Below are positions 22,781-33,192 of a stretch of DNA of 64,000 nt, one piece after another. This DNA comes from Pseudomonadota bacterium. Its GTDB lineage: Bacteria > Pseudomonadota > Gammaproteobacteria > Burkholderiales > Burkholderiaceae_C. Location: NCBI GenBank assembly GCA_021783695.1, contig JAJXTO010000010.1:1-64000 (forward strand). Direction: 5' to 3'. The translations under genes were made by a program, and so were the position numbers. The notes under the pieces were generated by a model that ran no database searches, had not been told where the DNA came from, and saw only the letters and a program-made list of their open reading frames with translations. Position 1 is the first letter of the stretch. Each line of letters opens with the position of its first letter.

Positions 22781-23773
22781 TCAGGATGGCGCGCATTGTG
22801 CCCGCAAATGATGAAGCCATTGCACGCAGTTGTCCGGCAGGGGCGCTCGCAATTCCAGCCGCACGCCTGTGGCGGGATGCGCAATGGCAAGAGATTCCGC
22901 GTGCAGAAACATGCGCCTGAACGGCGGCAGCCCAAGCAACTGCCCGCGTGCCAGCTCGGCATTCAGCTTGTCATTCCCATATTTGTCGTCACCCACGATG
23001 GGATGCCCGCTGTGCGCCAGATGCACCCGGATCTGGTGCGTGCGCCCAGTCAGCAAGCGGGCCTGCAGCAAGGTCAGCCCGCCCCACTCTCCCAGCCCCT
23101 TCAGGGCAAAGTGCTCCTGCGGACGGAACTGGGTGCGTGACTCCTGGCCCTGCAGTGTGTCCACCCGCACGCGCCGCTCGCCATTGGCCAACAGATATTT
23201 GTGCAGCGGCGCCTCGACCAGCACCGCCCCGCGCGTCCACAAACCCGCGACCAGCGCGAGATAGCGTTTGTCGGCATGACGTTCCCGCAGCGCCGCATGC
23301 AGCGCGGTAAGCGCGCTGCGCTTTTTGGCAATCAGCAGCAGGCCGGAGGTGTCGCGGTCGAGGCGGTGCACCAATTCGAGGAATTTTGCCGTGGGCCGCG
23401 CGGCGCGCAGCGCCTCGATCACCCCGAAACTCACCCCGGAGCCGCCGTGCACGGCCACGCCCTCCGGTTTGTTGATCGCCAGCAGATGCTCGTCCTCGAA
23501 CACGATGGGAAACTGCACCGCGGGCGCAGGACGCGGCGCATCCGCCTGCGCCACGCGCACGGGCGGGATGCGCACCTGATCGCTGGACAGAAGTTTTTGA
23601 TCCGCACTGGCGCGTCCGCCGTTGACCCGCACCTCACCCGAGCGCACGATGCGGTAAATATGGCTGCGCGGAACCCCTTTGAGATGACGCGCGAGAAAGT
23701 TGTCCAGCCGCTGACCCTCTCCCGCATCACCGACCTGGAGCAGTCGAACCTGGAGGGAGGGAGCAGTGTGCAT
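22781..23773 (-). CDS. rluC: 23S rRNA pseudouridine synthase RluC
   Basis: A 330-residue enzyme. An N-terminal S4-like RNA-binding domain (GQRLDNFLARHLKGVPRSHIYRI) precedes the RluA-family catalytic domain with LVHRLDRDTSGLLLIAK, whose aspartate is the nucleophile, and the later motifs LLTGRTHQIRVHLAHSGHPI and GDDKYG. RluC modifies uridines in helices of 23S rRNA. The start at 23773 is set by the usual N-terminus; no good ribosome site precedes it. It is divergent from rne, the standard arrangement in proteobacteria, with a long shared intergenic region. Confidence 0.93.
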   Translation of the reverse strand: MHTAPSLQVRLLQVGDAGEGQRLDNFLARHLKGVPRSHIYRIVRSGEVRVNGGRASADQKLLSSDQVRIPPVRVAQADAPRPAPAVQFPIVFEDEHLLAINKPEGVAVHGGSGVSFGVIEALRAARPTAKFLELVHRLDRDTSGLLLIAKKRSALTALHAALRERHADKRYLALVAGLWTRGAVLVEAPLHKYLLANGERRVRVDTLQGQESRTQFRPQEHFALKGLGEWGGLTLLQARLLTGRTHQIRVHLAHSGHPIVGDDKYGNDKLNAELARGQLLGLPPFRRMFLHAESLAIAHPATGVRLELRAPLPDNCVQWLHHLRAQCAPS

Positions 23774-24491
23774 ATAATCGGGCGTGAAGTTGTGGAGTTG
23801 AAAGAGCAAATTTTGGCAATATTTCCGCGGGGTTGCGAGATGCAGCTCAGCGATGCGCCAGGAATGTCGTGGGTGCCGCCCGAATCGTGTCTTGCAGCCT
23901 GCCGGGTTTTTCCGGGCTGGCGCGAGGCCGATGAAACCACTGAGGCAGGGCGCACATTCTAGATTCGGCTCCGCACTGTTTGTGTTGCCGCCCTGCCGTT
24001 TCTGGCTGCGGCAAGATGAACAGACTTCATCGAAATGAGCGTTGGCCCAAAGCCCGAACGATGCCGTAGCGCGACTTGCGTCAGACACGCGCGACGCCCG
24101 GCGGGCTTTGCCACCCTGGATCTGAAACTCTTGAATCGACAATTCGCCTGCGACCGCACCACAGACCCGACATCGTGCTGTGTGCCGTTGTCGTGCGCGA
24201 AACCTGCTTGTGCTCACCCATCCCGACACTCTTCCTCGCCTGTTGTGCCCGATAGCCGCGGCACGCCAAGCCTTTGTGCGCCCGGGCCAGACGCCCTGCG
24301 CGGCAAGGCGGGCGCTTTCTTCTGGAGTGCGACGGATGGTTCTCCCGGTATGAGCGTCGTCTGATTCTGCCCGCCCTGGTCGCCGCGTTCCCAGCGGCAA
24401 TCCAGCGTGGTTTCAGCTCCGGTCAACAACGCATGGGGGTGCCCTGGCGCCCGCTTTGTATCGGCCGCAGTGCGCGGCCAGGAGCTTTGAC
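23774..24491 (+). promoter_or_regulatory. 0.7-kb rluC/rne intergenic region, probable rne leader
   Basis: No open gene is supported in these 718 bp. An AT-rich patch near rluC holds a candidate forward promoter, TTGAAA (23798-23803), 16 bp, TATTTC (23820-23825); a TATAAT lies at 23773-23778. A GC-rich hairpin with CCGG arms and a T5 loop lies at about 23898-23920. RNase E genes usually have long 5' leaders that RNase E itself cleaves for autoregulation, and this gap has the right place and size. The leader structure is inferred, not modelled. Confidence 0.4.
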
Positions 24492-27400
24492 ATGAAACGC
24501 ATGTTGTTCAACGCCACGCAGTCCGAAGAATTGCGCGTGGCCATCGTCGATGGGCAGAAACTGCTCGACATCGACATCGAACAGGCCGGGCGCGAACAGC
24601 GCAAAGGCAATATTTACAAGGCCGTCGTCACGCGGGTCGAGCCCTCGCTCGAAGCCTGCTTCGTCGATTATGGCGAAGAGCGCCACGGCTTCCTGCCGTT
24701 CAAGGAAATCTCGCGCCAGTATTTCAAGGAAGGCGTCCCTGTTTCCCAGGCACGCATCCAGGACGTGATCCGCGAGGGTCAGGAAATGCTGGTGCAGGTG
24801 GAAAAAGAAGAGCGCGGCAACAAAGGGGCTGCGCTGACCACCATCATCTCGCTGGCCGGGCGCTATCTGGTGCTCATGCCCAACAACCCGCGCGGCGGTG
24901 GCGTGAGCCGCCGCATCGAAGGCGAAGACCGCCAGGAACTGCGCGAGGCGATGGACCAGCTCCAGCACCCCGAAGGCATGAGCCTGATCGCCCGCACCGC
25001 GGGCATCGGCCGCAGCGCCGAAGAACTGCAGTGGGACTTGAACTACCTGCTCAAGCTGTGGAGCGCGGTGCGCGATGCTTCGGAGACGCAGAAGGGCGCG
25101 TTCCTGATCTACCAGGAATCGTCTCTGGTCATCCGCGCCATCCGCGACTACTTCACCAGCGACATCGGCGAAATCCTGATCGACACCGAGGACGTGTTCG
25201 AGCAGGCGCGGCAGTTCATGCTGCACGTCATGCCCGACACGGTCGAGCGCGTGAAGCGCTACCGCGACGATCTGCCGCTGTTCTCGCGCTTCCAGATCGA
25301 GCAGCAGATCGAGACCGCCTATTCGCGCACGGTCAACCTGCCGGCCGGTGGCGCCATCGTCATCGACCATACCGAAGCGCTGGTCGCGGTGGACGTCAAC
25401 TCGGCGCGCTCCACCCGCGGCAGCGCGATCGAAGACACCGCCCTGCGCACCAACCTCGAAGCCGCCGATGAAGTCGCCCGCCAGATGCGGCTGCGCGATC
25501 TGGGCGGTCTGATCGTGGTCGACTTCATCGACATGGAAGAGCCGCGCAACCAGCGCGCGGTCGAAGACCGCCTGCGCGACGCCATGCGCCAGGACCGCGC
25601 CCGCGTGCAGGTGAGCAAAATCTCCAAGTTCGGCCTGCTCGAACTCTCGCGCCAGCGTCTGCGCCCGGCCCTGTCCGAAGGCGCCTACGTCACCTGCCCG
25701 CGCTGCAACGGGACCGGCCACATCCGCGACACCGAGTCCAGCGCCCTGCAGATCCTGCGCATCATCCAGGAAGAGGCCATGAAGGAAGGCACCGCCGCCG
25801 TGCATGTGCAGGTGCCCGTGGAAGTCGCCTCCTTCCTGCTCAACGAAAAACGCGCCGAGATCACCAAGATCGAACTGCGCCAGCGCCTGTCGGTGCTGCT
25901 CATCCCCAACAAGCACCTCGACACGCCAAACTACAAGCTCGAACGCCTCAAGCACGACGATCCCCGGCTGGAAAATCTACCCACCAGCTACAAGATGGCC
26001 GACGACATCGAGGAAGACACCGCCATCACCCGCCGCGAAAAAGAGCAGCGTCCGCGCCAGGAAGCGCTGGTGCGCGGCATCACGCCGGAGGGCCAGGCAC
26101 CGTTCATGCCGACACCTGCTGCCGACAAGCCCGCAGCGCCCAGCCAGGCCGCCGAGCCGGCTGTGGCACCCGCTGCCGCAAGGGCAGACAGCGCAGCGGC
26201 CCCGGTGTCCTCGGGCGGTTTTTTCGGCTGGGTGAAGCGCCTGTTCGCAGCCGCGCCGGAACACTCCCCCTCGACCACGGCAGAAGCAGCCAAACCCGCG
26301 CAGGCGCTCACCCCGGCACTGACCAAGGGCGATGCGGACACCGGCGGACAAGGCGGACGCGGCCCGCGCAATGGTGCGAGCCAGAACGGCAACCGGCGTC
26401 GTGGCGGACGCGACCGCCAGCGCGAAGGCCAGGGCGAAGGCCGCCAGCGCGGCAAGGATGCGGCAACAGATGAAGTCGCCGAGGTCGCCGCTGCAGACGC
26501 CGCGGCGAACCGCAACCGTCCACCCCGGGCGCAGCAGGCGCAGGGAGAACGCGGTGGACGCGGCAAGCGCGAACGCACCCCGGAAGAGAACGCAGCCCGC
26601 AAGGAACGCGCCGAAGCCCTGCCTGCTCAAGGTAACGCCGACAACGAGGACACGGGCGCTGACACGCCGCCGCGCGCATCGGCAGGAGGCCGCTCCGGCA
26701 ACCGCCGTCCGCGCCGCGATGCAGCCGAGCACGCTCTTGCTGCGGAAGCCGTCGACAACAGCCTGATCCCGACGGAAGTCGCCGCGCAGACCGAGGCCGT
26801 CCCGGCGGACATGCAGGCCGAAGGTGAAAACGACGCGGCCCAGATTGAGCGCAAATCGCGTAACCGGCGTGGTCGCGGCCGTCGCGGCGGGCGCCGTGAA
26901 GGGGGCGCTGTGGGTGAAAACGGCGAAATGGCCGCCGAGTCCGCCCCGGGTGCCGTCGAAACCGAGGGCGACGAGTCAACCGAGGCACAGGGTCGCAGTT
27001 TCGGTTCCCTCGCTGCCCCCGTGGCGCTCGGCACTGTGGCCGCCGCAATCCCTCCGTCCATCCCTGCCGCGCCGAGCGTGGAAGAGGAGGCACCGCTGGT
27101 GCTCACGCTCTCCGCGCAGAGCGACGCCACTGCAGCGATCGCGCAGGAACAGTCCGCCCCGGCCCCGGCTGGACCGGTCGAGCCAGCACCGGTGTCGGTT
27201 CCCGCGCCTGTCCACGCGCCTCGCGCAGCGACGGTCGCTGCGCGAGCCAGCACCGCCCAGCCATCCGCGCTTGCTGCGGCCCCGGCGGCGGCAACGACCC
27301 ACTATGTGCTGCCCGTCGATGCCCTGCAGGCCACGGCGCAAGCTGCGGGTCTGCAGTGGGTGCAATCGGACGCGGATGCCATCCGCCGCGTGCAGGAGGC

Positions 27401-27545
27401 TCTTGCCGCACAGCCCGCGCCCATCCATGTGCCGCGTGAGCGCAAACCGGCTCCCCAGCTGGACGACGGCCCGCTGATCCTGGTGGAGACCGTGCGCCCC
27501 TTGCCCACCCTGCAATTGCCGGAAAACGCGCAGCAAACGCATTGA
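24492..27545 (+). CDS. rne: Ribonuclease E
   Basis: A 1017-residue endoribonuclease and degradosome scaffold. The N-terminal catalytic half includes an S1 RNA-binding domain (about 35-125), the 5' sensor and RNase H-like region ([20 protein letters not shown]), the catalytic aspartate region ([13 protein letters not shown] and [11 protein letters not shown]) and the zinc link [12 protein letters not shown] near residue 402. From about 520 the chain is disordered, with arginine-rich patches ([13 protein letters not shown] and [14 protein letters not shown]) that bind RNA and partners, and Ala/Pro-rich linkers. The AGGAG ribosome site is 7 bp before the ATG at 24492. It processes rRNA and tRNA and degrades mRNA at the inner membrane. 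Confidence 0.97.
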   Translation: MKRMLFNATQSEELRVAIVDGQKLLDIDIEQAGREQRKGNIYKAVVTRVEPSLEACFVDYGEERHGFLPFKEISRQYFKEGVPVSQARIQDVIREGQEMLVQVEKEERGNKGAALTTIISLAGRYLVLMPNNPRGGGVSRRIEGEDRQELREAMDQLQHPEGMSLIARTAGIGRSAEELQWDLNYLLKLWSAVRDASETQKGAFLIYQESSLVIRAIRDYFTSDIGEILIDTEDVFEQARQFMLHVMPDTVERVKRYRDDLPLFSRFQIEQQIETAYSRTVNLPAGGAIVIDHTEALVAVDVNSARSTRGSAIEDTALRTNLEAADEVARQMRLRDLGGLIVVDFIDMEEPRNQRAVEDRLRDAMRQDRARVQVSKISKFGLLELSRQRLRPALSEGAYVTCPRCNGTGHIRDTESSALQILRIIQEEAMKEGTAAVHVQVPVEVASFLLNEKRAEITKIELRQRLSVLLIPNKHLDTPNYKLERLKHDDPRLENLPTSYKMADDIEEDTAITRREKEQRPRQEALVRGITPEGQAPFMPTPAADKPAAPSQAAEPAVAPAAARADSAAAPVSSGGFFGWVKRLFAAAPEHSPSTTAEAAKPAQALTPALTKGDADTGGQGGRGPRNGASQNGNRRRGGRDRQREGQGEGRQRGKDAATDEVAEVAAADAAANRNRPPRAQQAQGERGGRGKRERTPEENAARKERAEALPAQGNADNEDTGADTPPRASAGGRSGNRRPRRDAAEHALAAEAVDNSLIPTEVAAQTEAVPADMQAEGENDAAQIERKSRNRRGRGRRGGRREGGAVGENGEMAAESAPGAVETEGDESTEAQGRSFGSLAAPVALGTVAAAIPPSIPAAPSVEEEAPLVLTLSAQSDATAAIAQEQSAPAPAGPVEPAPVSVPAPVHAPRAATVAARASTAQPSALAAAPAAATTHYVLPVDALQATAQAAGLQWVQSDADAIRRVQEALAAQPAPIHVPRERKPAPQLDDGPLILVETVRPLPTLQLPENAQQTH

Positions 27546-27586
27546 ACGCCGGTTGATCCCGCGCCCAACGAGCAGGCGCGCGGCGT

Positions 27587-28522
27587 TCAGTCCGTTGTGC
27601 CAGGCGGTTGGGCGCGCAGCCCGAGCGCCACGTCGGGGTAGCGCAGCGCGGCGCGCAGCTCGGCTTTCATGCGGGTGCTGTTCAGACGGCGCGATTCGCG
27701 CATGAAGCTCAGCATCATCGGGCTCAAACCTGCGGACTGCGCCTCTGCGCGCGCCACGCGGAGCGGCCTGGGCAGGCCATACAGGTCCGCAGCAAGGTCG
27801 AAGTAGTCGCCCATGCGCAGGGTGCTGTCGTCGCAGATGTTGTACACCCGCCCTGGCGCGGCACGGTCAAGCGCCTGCAGACACAAGCGCGCCAGATCGT
27901 CGGCATGAATGTGGTTGGTATAGACATCTTCCGGCTGCGCCAAGACCGGCAGGCCGCGCTCCAGACGCGCCCTGGGTGAGCGCGACTGGGCATCGTAAAT
28001 GCCCGGAATCCGCAGCAGGCCGACCCGCCAGCCGCGCTCCCGCCCTGCCCGCCGCCAGCGTTCTTCGGCGTCGCAGCGGCGCTGCGCGCGCTCGGTCTGT
28101 GGCGCGCAGCGGCGGGTTTCCGCAACCTCCTCGCCACCACAGTCGCCATAAACGCCGCTGGTGCTGGCATAGACCACGCGCAAGGTTTTTTTCCCGAGCC
28201 CGGATAAGATGCCTGACTGTTTCAGTCTGGAAATCAGATGGCGGCTGCGCAAGTCGAACGCTCCGGAGGTGTCTCCCGGCGGGGCCAGCATCAGCACCCG
28301 TTCCGGCGCCAGGCCGGCGAGTCGCCACAAGGTTTGCGGCTGATCGAGATTGCCGACGATCGGCACGATTCCTGCAGCACGCAATGCATCCAGCCGCTCG
28401 GGCGACGAGGTCAGCGCCAGCAGCCGGTAGCGCCCGCGCGCCAAAGCCGCCACCCGCATGCCAATGTCACCGCAACCCACGATAAGCAAGCGGGGCCGCC
28501 GAAGTGCCCTTGTTCCATTCAT
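27587..28522 (-). CDS. NAD(P)-dependent epimerase/dehydratase-like SDR
   Basis: A 311-residue extended short-chain dehydrogenase. The nucleotide-binding motif is LLIVGCGDIGMRVA, and VYASTSGVYGDCGG contains the catalytic Ser and Tyr-type segment, although the downstream YxxxK lysine is not obvious (the chain reads CDAEERWRR there). NHIHADDLARLCLQAL is typical of the family. It resembles YeeZ-like proteins, whose substrate is unknown. It is convergent with rne and divergent from the reductase at 28547. Confidence 0.75.
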   Translation of the reverse strand: MNGTRALRRPRLLIVGCGDIGMRVAALARGRYRLLALTSSPERLDALRAAGIVPIVGNLDQPQTLWRLAGLAPERVLMLAPPGDTSGAFDLRSRHLISRLKQSGILSGLGKKTLRVVYASTSGVYGDCGGEEVAETRRCAPQTERAQRRCDAEERWRRAGRERGWRVGLLRIPGIYDAQSRSPRARLERGLPVLAQPEDVYTNHIHADDLARLCLQALDRAAPGRVYNICDDSTLRMGDYFDLAADLYGLPRPLRVARAEAQSAGLSPMMLSFMRESRRLNSTRMKAELRAALRYPDVALGLRAQPPGTTD

Positions 28523-28546
28523 CTTCTACCCCCTGTCATCCTTGCC

Positions 28547-29578
28547 ATGAGTCATCAAGTCACCGTCCAGCCCAGCGGTCATCAATACGCCGCGGAGGCG
28601 GAAGAAACCCTGCTTGCCGCCGCCATCCGCCAATCCGTCGGCCTGCCCTACGGCTGTCAGGACGGCGCCTGCGGCTCGTGCAAATGCAAGCTGCTGCAAG
28701 GCGAAATCGAGCTGGGCGCGCATCAACTCAAGGCGCTGAGCGAGGCCGAGCGGGCGCAGGGTCTCATTCTCGCCTGTCGCGCCAGGGCGCTGACGGATGT
28801 GGTGATCGAAAGCCACGAAGTGGTGGGCGCGGGCGAGTTTCCAGTGAAAAAAATGCCGACCCGGGTCAGCAGCATCGAGCACCTCGCACCCGATGTCGTG
28901 CGGGTCATGCTGCAGCTGCCTGCCGCCGATCCGCTGCGCTACCGCGCGGGGCAGTACATCCAATTTCTGCTGCCGGGTGGTGCGCGGCGCAGCTACTCCA
29001 TGGCAAACGCCCCTGCCGAATCTCCGCAGATCGAGCTGCATCTGCGCCACATGCCCGGCGGCAAGTTCACCGATCATGTGTTCAGCGCGATGAAGGAAAA
29101 GGAAATCCAGCGCATCGAAGGACCGTTCGGCAGCTTCTTCCTGCGCGATGATCCCGAGAACAAGCCGATGATCTTCCTCGCCTCCGGCACGGGTTTCGCG
29201 CCGATCAAGGCCATGCTGGAGCAGATGCGGACCAGCGCCGACGCCCGCCAGGTCACGCTGTACTGGGGCGGCCGCAGGCTGCCCGACATCTATCTGCCCG
29301 ACTGGGTGGAGCGGCAATGCGCTCTCATGCCCAATCTGCGCTTCATCCCGGTGCTGTCGGAAGCCGATGCAGGCTGGCCGGGGCGCACCGGCTTCGTCCA
29401 TCAGGCCGTCATGGCCGATTTGCCCGACCTCTCCGGCCACGCCGTCTACGCCTGCGGCGCGCCGGTCATGGTGGAAGCCGCGCAGCGCGACTTCACCACA
29501 CGATGCAGCTTGCCAGAAGACGCCTTTTTCGCCGACGCCTTCACCACCGAGGCCGATAAAGCCGGCGCGAAAGCCTGA
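28547..29578 (+). CDS. [2Fe-2S] ferredoxin-fused NAD(P)H:flavin reductase (CDP-glucoseen reductase-like)
   Basis: A 343-residue reductase made of a plant-type ferredoxin domain and a ferredoxin-NADP reductase module. Cluster cysteines are in YGCQDGACGSCKCKLL and LACRA (residues about 38-80). The FAD site is RRSYSMANAP, and the nicotinamide site is FLASGTGFAPIKAM. This layout matches AscD/RfbI-type CDP-6-deoxy-delta-3,4-glucoseen reductases and also oxygenase reductases. In Burkholderiales such a gene is common without a deoxysugar cluster, so the physiological electron acceptor is unclear. The start ATG at 28547 is divergent from the SDR gene, 24 bp away. Confidence 0.82.
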   Translation: MSHQVTVQPSGHQYAAEAEETLLAAAIRQSVGLPYGCQDGACGSCKCKLLQGEIELGAHQLKALSEAERAQGLILACRARALTDVVIESHEVVGAGEFPVKKMPTRVSSIEHLAPDVVRVMLQLPAADPLRYRAGQYIQFLLPGGARRSYSMANAPAESPQIELHLRHMPGGKFTDHVFSAMKEKEIQRIEGPFGSFFLRDDPENKPMIFLASGTGFAPIKAMLEQMRTSADARQVTLYWGGRRLPDIYLPDWVERQCALMPNLRFIPVLSEADAGWPGRTGFVHQAVMADLPDLSGHAVYACGAPVMVEAAQRDFTTRCSLPEDAFFADAFTTEADKAGAKA

Positions 29579-29592
29579 GCAATGTTCCCCGC

Positions 29593-29633
29593 CAGCAAAA
29601 AGGGCCGACAGCAGATGCGGGCCCTTTTTGCTG
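29593..29633. terminator. Strong bidirectional Rho-independent terminator
   Basis: A perfect 14-bp stem, CAGCAAAAAGGGCC (29593-29606) with GGCCCTTTTTGCTG (29620-29633), and a 13-nt loop. A and T tracts inside the arms make it work in both directions. It separates the forward reductase gene from the convergent liv operon. Confidence 0.85.
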
Positions 29634-29643
29634 CGCGTGACGC

Positions 29644-30357
29644 TTATTCCCCGAGGTAGGCCGCACGCACGCGCGGGTCGTGCAAAAGCTCGTCGGCAGG
29701 GCCGGTCATGGTGACCTGCCCTGAGTCCATGACGTATCCGCGATCGGCCAGGCCCAGCGCGCGCTTGGCGTTCTGTTCCACCAGCAGAATGGTCACGCCC
29801 TGCTTGGAAATGTCCTCGACCACTTCGAAGATCTTGTCGACCATGATGGGCGACAGCCCCATCGACGGCTCGTCGAGCAGCAGCACCTGCGGTCGGCTCA
29901 TCAGCGCCCGTCCCATGGCCAGCATTTGCTGCTCACCGCCGGACATGGTGCCCGCAAGCTGGTCGCGGCGTTCCTTGAGGCGCGGGAAAATCCCGTACAC
30001 CTTGTCGATGTCGCTGCCGATCTCCTTGTCCTTGCGGGTGTAGGCGCCCATCTGCAGGTTTTCCTGAATGGTCATGCGGGTGAACACCCCGCGCCCCTCG
30101 GGCACCATGCAAAGCCCTTGGCGCACTAGAGCGAAGGCGCCTTGGCCGTTGATGGTGCGACCTGCGTAATGCACCTCTCCATCGGTGATGGGCTGCAAGC
30201 CCGTGATGGCTTTGAGCGTGGTGGTCTTGCCGGCGCCGTTGGCACCAATGAGGCTCACCAGCTCGCCCTTGCGCACTTCGAGGTCAACACCCTTGACCGC
30301 CTGGATGCCACCATAGGAGACGCGCAAGCCCGCGACTTTGAGAACAATTTCGGACAT
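29644..30357 (-). CDS. livF: Branched-chain amino acid ABC transporter ATPase LivF
   Basis: A 237-residue ATPase. Walker A is GANGAGKTT, the ABC signature is MSGGEQQMLAMGRAL, and Walker B is VLLLDEPSMGLSP; the switch histidine is replaced by the LivF-typical LLVEQNAK segment. It pairs with LivG to energise high-affinity uptake of leucine, isoleucine, valine or related compounds. It is the last gene of livHMGF, two bases after livG, and ends at a strong terminator. Without a binding protein nearby the exact substrate (amino acid, amide or urea) is open. Confidence 0.92.
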   Translation of the reverse strand: MSEIVLKVAGLRVSYGGIQAVKGVDLEVRKGELVSLIGANGAGKTTTLKAITGLQPITDGEVHYAGRTINGQGAFALVRQGLCMVPEGRGVFTRMTIQENLQMGAYTRKDKEIGSDIDKVYGIFPRLKERRDQLAGTMSGGEQQMLAMGRALMSRPQVLLLDEPSMGLSPIMVDKIFEVVEDISKQGVTILLVEQNAKRALGLADRGYVMDSGQVTMTGPADELLHDPRVRAAYLGE

Positions 30358-30359
30358 GC

Positions 30360-31130
30360 TCAGTGCTCCCCTGCGCCCAGATAGGCTTCGATGACTTTCG
30401 GATTTTTCTGCACTTCGGCAGGCACCCCCTCGGCAATGATCTTGCCGTAATCGAGCACGGTCACGCGATTGCACAAGCCCATCACCAGTTTCACATCGTG
30501 TTCGATGATGAGAATGGTGCGCCCGTCTTTTTGGATGGCGGTGAGCAGATCGCGCAACTGCAGCTTTTCGGTGGCATTCATGCCGGCAGCCGGCTCGTCG
30601 AGCGCCAACAGTTGCGGATCAGTGGCCAGGGCACGGGCGATTTCCAGGCGGCGCTGGTCGCCATACGACAGGGTGCGCGCCCGGAAGTCGGCGTAGCGCT
30701 CGATGCCCACATAGGCCAGCAGCTCGCGTGCGCGCTCACGAATGGCCTTTTCCTCGGTCTTGAAATGTTTGGTGCGGAACACCGCGCCGATCAATGCGCT
30801 GCTGGTGCGCACATGCCGCCCCACCATCACATTCTCCAGTGCGGTCATATCGGGGAACAGGCGGATGTTCTGGAAGGTCCGCGCAATGCCTTCACGCGCC
30901 ACCTGATGCACGGCGGCCGGCTTGTAGGCCTTGCCCGCAAGGATGAAGTCGCCTGAATCCGGCGGATAAAGCCCGGTGATGACGTTGAAGAACGTGGTCT
31001 TGCCCGCGCCGTTGGGACCGATGAGGCCATAGATCTGGCCACGGTCGATCTGGATGCCGACATCGTTCAAGGCCTGCAGGCCACCGAAGCGTTTGGACGC
31101 GCCGCTCACGCGCAATACGGTCTCGCTCAT
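30360..31130 (-). CDS. livG: Branched-chain amino acid ABC transporter ATPase LivG
   Basis: A 256-residue ATPase. Walker A is GPNGAGKTTFFN, the signature region is TLSYGDQRRLEIARAL with the LivG-typical SYGDQ in place of SGGQ, and Walker B is LLALDEPAAGMN; the H-loop is IIEHDVKLV. The start at 31130 overlaps the livM stop (ATGA), so translation is coupled. Confidence 0.93.
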   Translation of the reverse strand: MSETVLRVSGASKRFGGLQALNDVGIQIDRGQIYGLIGPNGAGKTTFFNVITGLYPPDSGDFILAGKAYKPAAVHQVAREGIARTFQNIRLFPDMTALENVMVGRHVRTSSALIGAVFRTKHFKTEEKAIRERARELLAYVGIERYADFRARTLSYGDQRRLEIARALATDPQLLALDEPAAGMNATEKLQLRDLLTAIQKDGRTILIIEHDVKLVMGLCNRVTVLDYGKIIAEGVPAEVQKNPKVIEAYLGAGEH

Positions 31131-32248
31131 GCCTTGCCTCCTTCCTGCAGGGGGGTGGGCAGTTTGGTGAAGCTTTTGCCATGTTCCGGCGCCGGCCACA
31201 GGCCCTTGGGTCGCATGATCATGATGATGATCATGGCCAGGGCATAGATGAGCTGGCGCAGGATGCCGCTATCGATATACACATGGCCGAAGGCATGTTG
31301 CTGCCAGTCGGAGATGAAGCCCATGTAGCGCAGCGCCTCGGGCAGCACCGACAGCAACACCGCACCGAGAATGACGCCCGGAATATGCCCCATGCCGCCG
31401 ATCACCACCATGGCCAGCACGATGATGGACTCCAGCAGCGAGAACGACTCGGGCGAGACGAAACCCTGGAAGGCCGAGAACATCACCCCGGCCACGCCGC
31501 CAAAGGTGGCTCCCATGGAGAAAGCCAGCAGCTTCATGTTGCGGGTGTTGATGCCCATGGCCTTGGCGGCGATTTCATCTTCGCGCATGGCCATCCAGGC
31601 GCGGCCGATGCGCGAATCCTGCAGGCGATAGCTCAGGATCACCACGAACACCACCAGCACCAGGAACAGGTAGTAATACTGCGCCACCGACGGGATGGTG
31701 AAGCTGCCGATGTCGATGTTGTGGTTCAGATCCCAGCCAAAAAGGTGAATGCCGTGAATGCCCGAAATCCCCTGCGGGCCGTTGGTGATGTTTACCGGCG
31801 CATTCAGGTTGTTCATGAAAATGCGGATGATCTCGCCAAAGCCCAGGGTGACGATGGCGAGGTAATCGCCGCGCAACTTGAGCACAGGGGTGCCGAGCAG
31901 GATGCCCGCGCTGGCCGCCACCGCGGCAGCCAGCGGCACAACCAGCCAGATCGACACGTCGAAGCCGTTGGGGAACATCGCCCCTAACGCATCGAAATTG
32001 CTCGTGAGCTGGTTCGACGACAGTAGAGCGTAGAGGTACGCGCCCACCGCGTAGAACGCGATATAGCCCAGGTCAAGCAGACCGGCCAGGCCGACCACGA
32101 TGTTCAGGCCGAGAGCCAGCATGATGTAGAGCATGGCGAAAGCCGCGATCCGCACCCAGGCGTCGCCAGCGATCTGCAGCACCATGGGCAGTGCGATCAG
32201 CGCTGCGGCACCGGCAACGATCCAGACCCAGTTCTTTTGTTTGTCCAT
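31127..32248 (-). CDS. livM: Branched-chain amino acid ABC transporter permease LivM
   Basis: A 373-residue permease with about ten helices. The family motif AIVTLGFGEIIRIFMNN and the cytoplasmic coupling segment SRIGRAWMAMREDEIAAKAMGIN, which docks on the ATPase, are clear. The C-terminal 30 residues after the last helix (MIIIMIMRPKG) are hydrophilic. It lies between livH (11 bp gap) and livG (overlap). Confidence 0.93.
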   Translation of the reverse strand: MDKQKNWVWIVAGAAALIALPMVLQIAGDAWVRIAAFAMLYIMLALGLNIVVGLAGLLDLGYIAFYAVGAYLYALLSSNQLTSNFDALGAMFPNGFDVSIWLVVPLAAAVAASAGILLGTPVLKLRGDYLAIVTLGFGEIIRIFMNNLNAPVNITNGPQGISGIHGIHLFGWDLNHNIDIGSFTIPSVAQYYYLFLVLVVFVVILSYRLQDSRIGRAWMAMREDEIAAKAMGINTRNMKLLAFSMGATFGGVAGVMFSAFQGFVSPESFSLLESIIVLAMVVIGGMGHIPGVILGAVLLSVLPEALRYMGFISDWQQHAFGHVYIDSGILRQLIYALAMIIIMIMRPKGLWPAPEHGKSFTKLPTPLQEGGKA

Positions 32249-32259
32249 GTTCGTTCTCC

Positions 32260-33192
32260 TCAGGCGCGATCTGCGACGCGCTCACCCAGCAGGCCTTGCG
32301 GACGCAGGGTCAACACCAGAATCAGCACGATGAAAGCGAAAATGTCCTGGTAGTTGCTGCCAAAGACTCCGCCGGTCAGCGTCCCGATATACCCGGCGCC
32401 GAGCACCTCGATCAGCCCCAGCAACACCCCGCCCAGCATGGCGCCGGAAAGATTGCCAATGCCCCCCAGCACCGCCGCGGTAAACGCCTTCAGACCCGGC
32501 GTGAAACCCATATAGAAATTGGCGGTGGCGAAATTGGCGAACCACATGACGCCCGCGATCGCCGCCAGCATGGCGCCAATCACGAAGGCCGATGAAATGA
32601 CGAAGTTGGGGTTGACGCCCATGAGCGAAGCGACCCGCGGATTCTCGGCGGTGGCACGCATGGCGCGACCGAGTTTGGTGTGGTTGACCAGCCAGGTCAG
32701 CCCCCCCAGCAGCACGGCGGTGACGACCAGAATCATGACCTGCACCGGGGTGATGACCACGCCGCCCATGTGGATGATGTTGCTCGGCAGCAGATGCGCG
32801 GGAAACACCTTGTAGTCGCGCCCCCAGATGATCATGGCCAGGGTCTCGAGCAGAATGGACATGCCGATGGCCGTGATCAGCGGCGCCAGCTTGGGCGCAT
32901 TGCGCAGGGGCCGGTAGGCAATGCGCTCGATGAAATAGTTCAGTATCCCCGTCGCCAGCATGGCCAGGATGACCGCCAGAACGATCACCAGCCACGGCGC
33001 CATGTGCGGCGCGAGATGTTCCAACAACTTGAACACGCTGTAGGCAGTGAGCGCCCCCACCATCATCACGTCGCCATGGGCGAAGTTGATGAGATTGACG
33101 ATGCCGTACACCATGGTGTAGCCGAGGGCGATCAGGGCATACATGCTGCCCAGTACCAGACCGTTGACGATCTGCTGAAGAAAGATATCCAT
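32260..33192 (-). CDS. livH: Branched-chain amino acid ABC transporter permease LivH
   Basis: A 310-residue permease. It has the LivH opening QIVNGLVLGSMYALIALGYT and the segments IVNLINFAHGDVMMVGA and LGRAMRATAENPRVASLMGV, the latter being the ATPase-docking loop. It is the first gene of the operon. The periplasmic binding protein gene that often precedes it is absent; upstream is a 371-bp non-coding stretch and then the end of rarA. Confidence 0.93.
   Translation of the reverse strand: MDIFLQQIVNGLVLGSMYALIALGYTMVYGIVNLINFAHGDVMMVGALTAYSVFKLLEHLAPHMAPWLVIVLAVILAMLATGILNYFIERIAYRPLRNAPKLAPLITAIGMSILLETLAMIIWGRDYKVFPAHLLPSNIIHMGGVVITPVQVMILVVTAVLLGGLTWLVNHTKLGRAMRATAENPRVASLMGVNPNFVISSAFVIGAMLAAIAGVMWFANFATANFYMGFTPGLKAFTAAVLGGIGNLSGAMLGGVLLGLIEVLGAGYIGTLTGGVFGSNYQDIFAFIVLILVLTLRPQGLLGERVADRA

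Noticed and set aside
23774-24400. Upstream extension of rluC to 24400
   Set aside because: The added 209 residues have no domain, and rluC homologues begin near MHTAPSLQVRLLQV.
24423-25955. 510-codon reverse frame over the start of rne
   Set aside because: Antisense to the conserved catalytic half of RNase E.
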